Of a stretch of 64,000 nt of DNA, positions 47,763-54,397 are shown piece by piece (position 1 is the first letter of the stretch; the number at the start of each line of letters is the position of its first letter). The notes under the pieces were generated by a model. The model saw nothing but the letters and a program-made list of their open reading frames with translations, ran no database searches and was not told the DNA's origin. The stretch spans positions 366,649 to 430,648 of the forward strand of contig NZ_JAAIII010000003.1 of the NCBI RefSeq assembly GCF_012932425.1, read 5' to 3'. The position numbers and the translations under genes were made by a program. The DNA comes from Bifidobacterium oedipodis. GTDB lineage: Bacteria; Actinomycetota; Actinomycetes; Actinomycetales; Bifidobacteriaceae.

Positions 47763-48437
47763 ATGCGCGTTATTTTCAACGAGGAGCTGAAGCAGGTAGC
47801 TGATGACCTCGATCGCATGGCGCAGGCCGTTCGTAAGGCGATCAACGGCGCCGGGGAAGCGCTGCTGAAGCAGGACGTTGAGGCCGCACAGACCGTCATC
47901 GACGGCGATATCGAAATCGATGCTCTGGAATCCTCAGTGATTGACCAGTGCGTCAAGCTACTCGCCAAGCAGAACCCGGTGGCCACCGATTTGCGCGTGG
48001 TGGTGTCCACTATGCGTCTCGCCTCCACCTTCGAGCGTATGGGCGATCTGGCACGTCACGTTGCCGAGGCTGCCCGTCGCACCTATCCGGCGTCGCCGCT
48101 GCCTGAAGTCGCCCAGCCGGTGTTCACCGAGATGATCGACTTCCTGAACACCACGGCCGACGAGCTGGTCAATATGCTCTCCGTGCGTGACACCAAAACC
48201 GCTGAGAACATCATCCTCAACGACGACAAGCTGGACGACCTGCACCACAAGACCTTCGAGCTGGCCTTGTCTGACGATATCACCCGTCAGCAGACCGTCG
48301 ATATCGTGCTGCTTGGTCGCTTCCTTGAGCGCCTCGGCGATCACGCCGTGTCCGCCGCACGCCGCGTGGTGTTCATCGTCTCCGGTTTCGACCCGAGCAA
48401 GGAGCCGACTCGCGACGAAGGCACTGACATCGACTGA
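47763..48437 (+). CDS. phoU: Phosphate-specific transport regulator PhoU
   Basis: A 224-residue protein of two three-helix bundles. Metal-binding E/D-x3-D patterns are present (DLDRMAQAVRKAI; FERMGDLARHVAEAAR; FLERLGDHAVSAARRV). It starts MRVIFNEELKQVADDL, as usual for PhoU. The pst genes are not next to it. AAAGGCTAGAGAA lies before the ATG. It normally restrains phosphate-sensor kinases; the divergent neighbour is a degenerate kinase of that type. Confidence 0.95.
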   Translation: MRVIFNEELKQVADDLDRMAQAVRKAINGAGEALLKQDVEAAQTVIDGDIEIDALESSVIDQCVKLLAKQNPVATDLRVVVSTMRLASTFERMGDLARHVAEAARRTYPASPLPEVAQPVFTEMIDFLNTTADELVNMLSVRDTKTAENIILNDDKLDDLHHKTFELALSDDITRQQTVDIVLLGRFLERLGDHAVSAARRVVFIVSGFDPSKEPTRDEGTDID

Positions 48438-48469
48438 GTTTCCCAACTTATCCCCACGGGGATGCCAGA

Positions 48470-48506
48470 AACGGCAACCGGCTGCGGCTGGTTGCCGTTT
48501 TTTCGT
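48470..48506 (+). terminator. Terminator after phoU
   Basis: AACGGCAACCGGC and its near complement GCTGGTTGCCGTT form a stem closing on TTTTTT. Confidence 0.92.
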
Positions 48507-48537
48507 AGCGGATTCGAAAGCATTCCGAAGGTACGAA

Positions 48538-48572
48538 AAAGGGGAACCACGCGTACACGTGGTTCCCCTTTC
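48538..48572 (-). terminator. Terminator of gpmA, displaced by an inserted repeat
   Basis: AAAGGGGAACCACG and CGTGGTTCCCCTTT form a strong stem; the minus strand continues TTCG. It lies about 150 bp beyond the gpmA stop, with the repeat unit 48581-48741 in between. Confidence 0.85.
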
Positions 48573-48580
48573 ACCGTTTT

Positions 48581-48741
48581 ACAGGGTCAATAGCCCTTTA
48601 ATCACTTCTGACCCTTGAGCTGCCCGCTTGGCAGGCAGCCCACGCGAGCCGGCCAAAGAGGAAGCCCAGTGGGCTTCCGTGCCGGCGGAGCCATCCGTTG
48701 TCACAGGGTCAATAGACCTTTGATCACTTCTGGCCCTGAGC
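48581..48741. repeat. Mini-element flanked by copies of the gpmA 3' end
   Basis: A 39-40 bp sequence (ACAGGGTCAATAG...) is present at 48703-48741, where it covers the gpmA stop codon, and again at 48581-48620 with a few changes. Between them, 48640-48692 is the palindromic mini-element in reverse orientation to the phosphatase copies (CCACGCGAGCCGG..., central GGAAGCCCAGTGGGCTTCC, ...CCGGCGGAGCC). Confidence 0.9.
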
Positions 48742-49464
48742 GGCGACGGCTGCGGCACCGGCGGCGGCAGCCTCCGGGTCGAGGTATTCGCCGCGCGGCT
48801 TGATCGGCTTGAAGTTCTCATCCAGCTCATACAGCAGCGGCATGGCGGTCGGGATGTTGACCTTGGCGATTTCTTCCTCGGTCAGGCCATCAAGCATCTT
48901 GACGATGGCACGCAGGCTGTTGCCGTGAGCGGCGATCAGCACAGTCTTGCCAGCCTTGAGTTCCGGGATGATGTCGGACTCCCAGTAGGGCTTCACGCGC
49001 TCGACCACATCGGCCAAGCACTCAGCTTCCGGCACCGGATCGCCCGCGTAACGCGGATCGTTGTTCTGAGCGTACTGATCGTTCGGATCGATTTCGGGCG
49101 GCGGGGTCGCGTAGGAACGACGCCACAGCATGAACTTCTCGTCGCCGTACTCTTCGCGGATCTCGGTCTTGTTCTTGCCCTGCAGAGCGCCATAGTGACG
49201 CTCGTTGAGACGCCAGTTGCGCTTGACCGGAATCCAGAGGCGATCGGCCTCATCCAGCGCGACGTTGGCGGTGTTGATGGCGCGGCGCAGCATCGAGGTG
49301 AAGACGATGTCGGGAAGGACGTTCTTTTCCTTGAGCAGGCGGCCGCCGTTCTTGGCTTCCTCGACACCCTGCTCGGTCAGCGGGACGTCGACCCAGCCGG
49401 TGAACTGATTGGTTTTATTCCATGCGCTCTGACCATGTCGGAGCAGTACTAGTTTGTAAGACAT
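48724..49464 (-). CDS. gpmA: 2,3-bisphosphoglycerate-dependent phosphoglycerate mutase
   Basis: A 246-residue d[13 protein letters not shown] with the phosphorylated His, [34 protein letters not shown], and [15 protein letters not shown] with the second His. It converts 3- to 2-phosphoglycerate in glycolysis. The C-terminal tail (Ala/Gly-rich, ending AAQGQK) reaches into the duplicated segment downstream. Length is normal. Confidence 0.96.
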   Translation of the reverse strand: MSYKLVLLRHGQSAWNKTNQFTGWVDVPLTEQGVEEAKNGGRLLKEKNVLPDIVFTSMLRRAINTANVALDEADRLWIPVKRNWRLNERHYGALQGKNKTEIREEYGDEKFMLWRRSYATPPPEIDPNDQYAQNNDPRYAGDPVPEAECLADVVERVKPYWESDIIPELKAGKTVLIAAHGNSLRAIVKMLDGLTEEEIAKVNIPTAMPLLYELDENFKPIKPRGEYLDPEAAAAGAAAVAAQGQK

Positions 49465-49559
49465 GCGTCCAGTTTAGGTGAGGAACGAGACCTGACGTCA
49501 TCCGACATGCGGTCGCTGCCCACGAATTGGTACGGGGATATGGATTCATACACGAAGCA

Positions 49560-50609
49560 TCAAGCCACGCACAACATCAGCATCATGGTCAACGGCACGA
49601 TAAGGGTGTTCATTCCCGCAAGACGCAGGGCACTTCCCCACCGCATCAACAAGACCCTGCGAATCAAACAATAGCCGGAAACTGCGCTTGCCAACATCCC
49701 CACGAACATCACCGTCTTGACGGCGATTGAACCACCACCGAAGGCAGCGATTGCCGGTTCCAACACCGCCGATAATCCATTTCCCGGTATATTAACGGCC
49801 AACAACAACGTCACCACAGACAACACCACCGCGGCAATCGCCAACACGACGAATAGCATGTTCGCCATCGGTTCGCCCAATCGTGCCGCCACAGTATGTT
49901 TGCCGTGTGCCAGATCGGATACTCGATCACGCAAGTTGTTCACCATGAGGATCAGCACGGCGTTCAGTCCGCCCAGCACGGCGAACAGCCAACCCAAAGC
50001 TGTGATTTCGCCAGCGAGGGCGAACTGAGTGCCTAGCGTGGCAACAAGACCGAAGAACACGAACACTGCGAGTTCACCGAATCCGGCATACCCGTATGGA
50101 TGGGAGCCGCCGGTGTAGAACCATCCGGCAACGACGCACAACGCCCCCACGAGCACCAACCACCAGTATCCGGTCATGACGACGATGGCAAGTCCCGCGA
50201 GGCAGGCCAACGACGCGGATATGCCGGCGGCGGCCAACACACGGTTCGCGGGCACTCCGGAAGCGACCAAACGCGTCGGTGCCCGCCCTATGCCGTTCTC
50301 CGACCTGTCTTCGGAACGCCCCTCATCCGTGCCGCGCACGCCGTCGGCATAGTCGTTGGCATAATTCACTGCGATCTGCATCAGCAGGGCAACCAGCGCG
50401 CATAATACGGCAACCGCCCAGAATCGCGCCTCCAATATGTGCAGCCGCGCAGCATTCATTTTGCAGGATTCCGGTTCGGGATATATCAGGATGCACATTC
50501 CCAAATGGCTCATCGACTCCCATGCCGCACAGGCACCCAGAACAACCGGCGCAATCGACGCGGGCAACGTACGCGGCCGCATTCCCCGTATCCACATCCC
50601 CATATTCAT
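49560..50609 (-). CDS. menA: UbiA-family prenyltransferase, MenA-like
   Basis: A 349-residue polytopic membrane protein with about eight helices. Start MNMGMWIRGMRPRTLPASIAP is the typical MenA N-terminus. The first Asp-rich motif is NYANDYADGVRGTD and the second NNLRDRVSDLAHGK. MenA attaches a polyprenyl chain to 1,4-dihydroxy-2-naphthoate in menaquinone synthesis. No other men genes are in the window and bifidobacteria are not known to respire, so the substrate here is uncertain. TATACT lies eight bases before the ATG, suggesting a leaderless mRNA. There is ~50 residues of extra loop (YPEPESCKMNAARLH) after the first helix. Confidence 0.85.
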   Translation of the reverse strand: MNMGMWIRGMRPRTLPASIAPVVLGACAAWESMSHLGMCILIYPEPESCKMNAARLHILEARFWAVAVLCALVALLMQIAVNYANDYADGVRGTDEGRSEDRSENGIGRAPTRLVASGVPANRVLAAAGISASLACLAGLAIVVMTGYWWLVLVGALCVVAGWFYTGGSHPYGYAGFGELAVFVFFGLVATLGTQFALAGEITALGWLFAVLGGLNAVLILMVNNLRDRVSDLAHGKHTVAARLGEPMANMLFVVLAIAAVVLSVVTLLLAVNIPGNGLSAVLEPAIAAFGGGSIAVKTVMFVGMLASAVSGYCLIRRVLLMRWGSALRLAGMNTLIVPLTMMLMLCVA

Positions 50610-50650
50610 AACAGCCAAGTATAGACGCCAGCGTCTTGTCGAAAGAATAA

Positions 50651-50952
50651 TCACAACTCTGAAAATATCGGCATATTACTGGGGTTGTGATTTTCGCGAT
50701 TATCACTACCCCGACAATATCGGGCTATTGTGCGGGCTGTGATACCAGGCAGATGTCACAACCCAGCACATATCGTCATATTCCTTAGGTTGTGATTTGT
50801 CGGTTGAATCACCACCCCAATATATAGCAGTATCTCAAGGGTAGTGACACAAGACAACCGTCACTACCCCACAAATATCGACATATTTCAGGGGTAGTGA
50901 CACGTCCATAAATCACTACCCCCAAAATACCGTTGCATTTTGGGGGTAGTGA
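50651..50952. repeat. Array of six 39-40 bp palindromes with 12-13 bp spacers
   Basis: Units at 50651-50690, 50703-50742, 50756-50795, 50809-50847, 50861-50900 and 50913-50952, period 52-53 bp. Each runs TCAC[A/T/C]ACCCC...ATAT..ATAT...GGGGT[A/T]GTGA. Arms covary: TCACAAC with GTTGTGA in units 1 and 3, TCACTAC with GTAGTGA in 5 and 6. Unit 6 pairs over 16 consecutive bases, unit 5 over 10. Units 2 and 4 have one or two mismatches. Spacers are unrelated to each other. No coding potential. Confidence 0.93.
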
Positions 50953-50997
50953 TGTTGCAATGATCCACTTACGTGGCGCCAAAGGCAAATGGGGCGC

Positions 50998-51117
50998 TAG
51001 TTCAGCGGCTTCTTTTTATAAGGATTGCTCCGGCGGCGCGGAAGCCCACTGGGCTTCCTCTACGACCGCCTCGCGCGAAGCCGATATGAACTAAGCTCCG
51101 CTTAGTTCAGCGGCTTC
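50998..51117. repeat. Mini-element flanked by copies of the lysS 3' end
   Basis: TAGTTCAGCGGCTTC is at 51103-51117, spanning the lysS stop, and at 50998-51012. Between them, 51027-51077 is the mini-element (GCTCCGGCGG..., central GGAAGCCCACTGGGCTTCC, ...CCGCCTCGCGCG). The lysS end itself forms a hairpin GAACTAAGC-GGA-GCTTAGTTC at 51089-51109. Confidence 0.88.
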
Positions 51118-52793
51118 ACCAGGGGGAAGGTGATGGTCTCACGAATAGTGGCACCGGTGAGGGCGATGAGCAGGCGGTCGATGCCCATGCCCATGCCACC
51201 TGCCGGGGGCATGCCCACGCCGAGGGCTTCGAGGAAGTCCTCATCGATATCGCAGGCCTCTTCGTCGCCGGCGAGCGCATCCTTGGCTTGGGCCACGAAA
51301 CGTTCGCGCTGGATGATCGGGTCGTTGAGCTCGGAGTAACCGGTGGCCAGCTCGAAGCCGCGCACGTAGAGATCCCACTTTTCCACTACGCCGGGCTTGG
51401 TGCGGTGGCCCTTGACCAGAGGGGAGGTTTCAACCGGGAAGTCGCGCACGAAGGTCGGCTCGTAGAGCTTGTCTTCGTAGAAGTGCTCCCAGAGGTGTTC
51501 GACGAGTTTGCCGTGGTTCTCCACGTCGTCACGATCCACGCCAAGCTTGTCGGCGATGGCGCCCAGATGTTCCACGGACGTGCCGTTGGGCTCGGGGTTT
51601 TCGGGATCGTGGGGGATGATTTCCTCACCCAGGGCTTCGGAGAGGGAGTCGTACATGGAAATCGACTTCCATTCGCCGCCGAAGTCGTACTCGGTGCCGT
51701 CAAGCAGGGTGACCTTGTGCGAACCGAACACGTCCATGGCGGTCTTCTGCACGAGTTCCTTAACCAATGCGCCGATGGTGTCGTAGGTGCCGTAGGCCTG
51801 ATAGGCCTCAACCATCGTGAATTCGGGGGCGTGGGTGGCGTCGACGCCTTCGTTGCGGAAGTCGCGGTTGATTTCGAACACGCGGTCGATGCCGCCGACC
51901 AGGCAACGCTTCAAGAACAGTTCCGGCGCGATGCGCAGGTAGAGGTCAAGGTCGAAGGCGTTCATATGCGTGGTGAACGGGCGGGCGGCCGCGCCACCGT
52001 GCAGGGTTTGCAGCATCGGGGTTTCCACCTCGATAAAATCGTGGCTGTCGAAGGTGCGGCGCAACGAGGAGACGGCCTTGGAACGGTTGCGCACCATGTT
52101 GCGGATCTTTTCGTCCGCGATCATGCCGATGTACGGCTTGCGGGTGCGGGTGTCTTCGTTGAGGTCCTTGTGCAGGGCGGGCAGCGGCTGCAGCGCCTTG
52201 GACGCGATGGCCCATTCGGTGGCGAACACCGACAGTTCGCCGGTCTTGGAGGAGATCACGCGACCCTTGACATACAGGTGATCGCCCAGGTCCACCAGCT
52301 GCTTGAACTGCTTAAGGGAGTCGGCACCGACCTCCTTCTTGGAGATCATGGCCTGGATCTTGGTGCCGCCACCGGCGGAAAGCTGCACGAAGTTCAGGCC
52401 GCCAGCGTTACGAATAAACAGCACGCGCCCGGCGATGCCCACCATGTCTTCGGTTTCCTGACCGGCTTCGAGCTTGCCGTCATAACGTTCACGTACAGCT
52501 TCGATGGTGTCGGTCACATCAAGATGCACCGGGTAGGGAGCAATACCGGATTCCAGCATCATGGCGCGCTTGGCCACACGCATCTGCACCTGCTCGGGGT
52601 GGGCCTGCGGGCCGAACTCCTTATTGCTGGGATCCACGGCTTCGTCCAGCGTGGCACCGTTGCGGATCTTCTCGCGGATGGTGGCATCCTGTGCGAGCAG
52701 CATTTCGGCGCGTTCGACGGTGGTCATCGGGGCGGGCGTGGCTTCGCCCTCGTTTTCTTCGATATTTTCAGTGATTTCAACAGCTTCAGTCAT
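51102..52793 (-). CDS. lysS: Lysyl-tRNA synthetase, class II
   Basis: A 563-residue LysS: OB-fold anticodon domain (~90-200: VGIAGRVLFIRNAGGLNFVQL, in parts), class II motif 2 FRNEGVDATHAPEFTMVEAYQAY and motif 3 GGMGMGIDRLLIAL (each quoted as separate short motifs). It has ~55 extra acidic residues at the N-terminus. The start at 52793 is set by MTEAVEITENIEENEG and a -10-like TACACT eight bases upstream with TTGCCA 18 bp further; no ribosome site, so probably leaderless. The open frame extends to 52898 across the promoter and is rejected. Confidence 0.96.
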   Translation of the reverse strand: MTEAVEITENIEENEGEATPAPMTTVERAEMLLAQDATIREKIRNGATLDEAVDPSNKEFGPQAHPEQVQMRVAKRAMMLESGIAPYPVHLDVTDTIEAVRERYDGKLEAGQETEDMVGIAGRVLFIRNAGGLNFVQLSAGGGTKIQAMISKKEVGADSLKQFKQLVDLGDHLYVKGRVISSKTGELSVFATEWAIASKALQPLPALHKDLNEDTRTRKPYIGMIADEKIRNMVRNRSKAVSSLRRTFDSHDFIEVETPMLQTLHGGAAARPFTTHMNAFDLDLYLRIAPELFLKRCLVGGIDRVFEINRDFRNEGVDATHAPEFTMVEAYQAYGTYDTIGALVKELVQKTAMDVFGSHKVTLLDGTEYDFGGEWKSISMYDSLSEALGEEIIPHDPENPEPNGTSVEHLGAIADKLGVDRDDVENHGKLVEHLWEHFYEDKLYEPTFVRDFPVETSPLVKGHRTKPGVVEKWDLYVRGFELATGYSELNDPIIQRERFVAQAKDALAGDEEACDIDEDFLEALGVGMPPAGGMGMGIDRLLIALTGATIRETITFPLVKPLN

Positions 52794-52831
52794 GGTTTCA
52801 CAGTGTACGCAAGGCGCGCGATTTATGGCAA
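52794..52831 (-). promoter_or_regulatory. lysS promoter, leaderless
   Basis: On the minus strand TTGCCA (52831-52826), 18 bp, TACACT (52807-52802), then 8 bp to the ATG. Start of transcription would coincide with translation start. Confidence 0.65.
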
Positions 52832-52853
52832 AACGCCGAAGGACACACTTGAT

Positions 52854-52883
52854 TTGCATTTGTCGGCAGAACCGTTGTAATAT
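52854..52883 (+). promoter_or_regulatory. Promoter of tRNA-Pro
   Basis: TTGCAT (52854-52859) and TAATAT (52878-52883), 18 bp apart. The surrounding ACGCCGAAG..CAC.C.TGATTTGC sequence resembles that before tRNA-Asp. Confidence 0.65.
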
Positions 52884-52900
52884 GCCAGACGTTGCCAAAA

Positions 52901-52974
<74 letters not shown>

Positions 52975-52979
52975 CGACT

Positions 52980-53019
52980 GAAAGGGAATCACTGAAGAAA
53001 TTCAGTGATTCCCTTTCTT
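52980..53019 (+). terminator. Terminator after tRNA-Pro
   Basis: AAAGGGAATCACTGAA and TTCAGTGATTCCCTTT form a 16-bp stem with a GAAA loop, then CTTATTTCC. Confidence 0.9.
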
Positions 53020-53057
53020 ATTTCCCAATTCCCATAACTACTTGTTCAGGACACGAT

Positions 53058-54248
53058 ATGAAGAAGAGCCTGCTCGCGCTGGCCGCCGGCGCGTTCATCC
53101 TCGGTGCCGCAGAATTCGCCATGATGGGTATTCTGCCGCAAGCCGCCGAGGCCATGCATGTTTCGATTCCGTTCGCCGGCAATTACATCTCCTCCTATGC
53201 CATCGGCGTGTGCGTGGGTACGTTGATTCTGGTGTTTGGCCGCCGCATTCCCCCGCGCACTCTGGTGATTATTTTCATGGTGCTGGCCGCACTGGGCAAC
53301 GCCATGAGCACTGTTTCCGTCAATTCGCCGATGCTGATCGTTGCCCGTTTCATCTCCGGCCTGCCGCACGGCGCATTCTTCGGCACGGCCACGTTGATCG
53401 CCAAAACCGTGGCCGATAAGGGCAAGGAGGCGCAGGCCATCTCCGCCATGGTCACTGGCCAAACCGTGGCCAATATGATTGGCGTGCCCGTCGGCACCTT
53501 GCTGGCCGAATTCCTGTCGTGGCGACTTACCTTCGGTCTGCTGGCCGCCTGGGCTGTGATGACCATTGTGCTGGTGCTGGCTTGGGTGCCGCGCATCCCC
53601 GCTGTCAAGGATGTGGGTCTGATGGGCCAGTTCAAGTTCCTGACCAAGCCCGGCCCCTGGCTAGTGCTCGGCGCAGTGTTCACCGGCAACGCCGGCGTCT
53701 TCTGCTGGTGGAGCTACGTTTCCCCATGGCTGCAGAACGTTGGCGGCTGGAACAGCAATCTGGTGCCAATGCTGATGATGCTGGCCGGCTTCGGCATGGT
53801 GGTCGGCGGCCTTGTGGGCGGCAAAATCACCGATAACTGGCGTCATGCCGGCACTGCCGCGATTGGACAGCTCATCTCCTGCCTCGGTCTGCTCATGGTG
53901 TTCCTTGTGCCCGGCAATCTGGTCACCACCGCCATACTTACGTTCTGGATCGCGTTCGGCCTGTTCTTTATTTCGGCTCCGCAGCAGTTGCTGATGACCG
54001 AAGCCGGCAAGGGCGGCGGCGAGCTGATCGGTGGTGCCAGCGTGCAGGTGGCCTTCAACGGTGGCAACGCCGTGGGATCCGCCGTCGGTGGCGCGATGCT
54101 CACCATGTCGGGCATGAATTATCACTTCACCGGCCTGGGCGGTGTGCCGTTGGCGATTATCGCCGTGGCTCTGCTGGTGCTGTTCTCGCTGCGTTACGAA
54201 ACGCATACCGATGCCATTGAGCGCATGCGCGAGATCAAGGTGGACTGA
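53058..54248 (+). CDS. MFS transporter, AraJ/DHA1 type
   Basis: A 396-residue protein with twelve predicted membrane segments. MKKSLLALAAGAFILGAAEFAMMGILPQ (start quoted in part: MKKSLLALAAGAFILGAAEF) is typical of AraJ/YdhP-like drug or sugar exporters; the loop 2-3 motif is FGRRIPPRTLVI, and RFISGLPHGAFFGTA is the motif C/E region. It is likely a proton-driven exporter; substrate unknown. CAGGA precedes the ATG. Confidence 0.9.
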   Translation: MKKSLLALAAGAFILGAAEFAMMGILPQAAEAMHVSIPFAGNYISSYAIGVCVGTLILVFGRRIPPRTLVIIFMVLAALGNAMSTVSVNSPMLIVARFISGLPHGAFFGTATLIAKTVADKGKEAQAISAMVTGQTVANMIGVPVGTLLAEFLSWRLTFGLLAAWAVMTIVLVLAWVPRIPAVKDVGLMGQFKFLTKPGPWLVLGAVFTGNAGVFCWWSYVSPWLQNVGGWNSNLVPMLMMLAGFGMVVGGLVGGKITDNWRHAGTAAIGQLISCLGLLMVFLVPGNLVTTAILTFWIAFGLFFISAPQQLLMTEAGKGGGELIGGASVQVAFNGGNAVGSAVGGAMLTMSGMNYHFTGLGGVPLAIIAVALLVLFSLRYETHTDAIERMREIKVD

Positions 54249-54257
54249 GCCGGTCGG

Positions 54258-54329
54258 CTAGTAGGCGCGGCAGCCACAGTGGCCACGGCAGCCAAAACAG
54301 CCAATCAGTGAGAGCAAGCTCACAACCAT
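54258..54329 (-). CDS. Candidate 23-residue Cys-rich peptide, divergent from TPR gene
   Basis: The frame begins MVVSLLSLIG and ends CFGCRGHCGCRAY, with a hydrophobic first half and four Cys plus one His in CxxC-x3-CxC spacing. GAGGAGG lies five bases before the ATG. The leader is an inverted copy (54330-54345 versus 54380-54396) of that of the facing TPR-DUF4037 gene, so both genes carry the same strong ribosome site. It is too short for statistics on codon use. It may bind metal, act as a regulatory leader, or be spurious. Confidence 0.45.
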   Translation of the reverse strand: MVVSLLSLIGCFGCRGHCGCRAY

Positions 54330-54396
54330 ACGAACCTCCTCATCCTCGACCTTCGGCCTACACTGGTAGGCAGATCGATGGATGAGGAGGTTTCGT
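54330..54396. promoter_or_regulatory. Inverted repeat holding both divergent ribosome sites
   Basis: ACGAACCTCCTCATCC at 54330-54345 is matched by GGATGAGGAGGTTTCGT at 54380-54396 (one extra T). About 34 bp lie between, which would have to hold the promoters for one or both genes. Confidence 0.65.
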
Positions 54397-54397
54397 C

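Noticed and set aside
50651..50952. CRISPR array
   Set aside because: Spacers are only 12-13 bp and the repeats vary while keeping symmetry; no cas genes.
51288..52880. 530-codon open frame on the plus strand opposite lysS
   Set aside because: Mirror of the lysS gene with no independent ribosome site or domain.
52794..52898. 35-residue N-terminal extension of lysS
   Set aside because: It spans the -10/-35 elements and has no ribosome site; the usual acidic leader starts at 52793.
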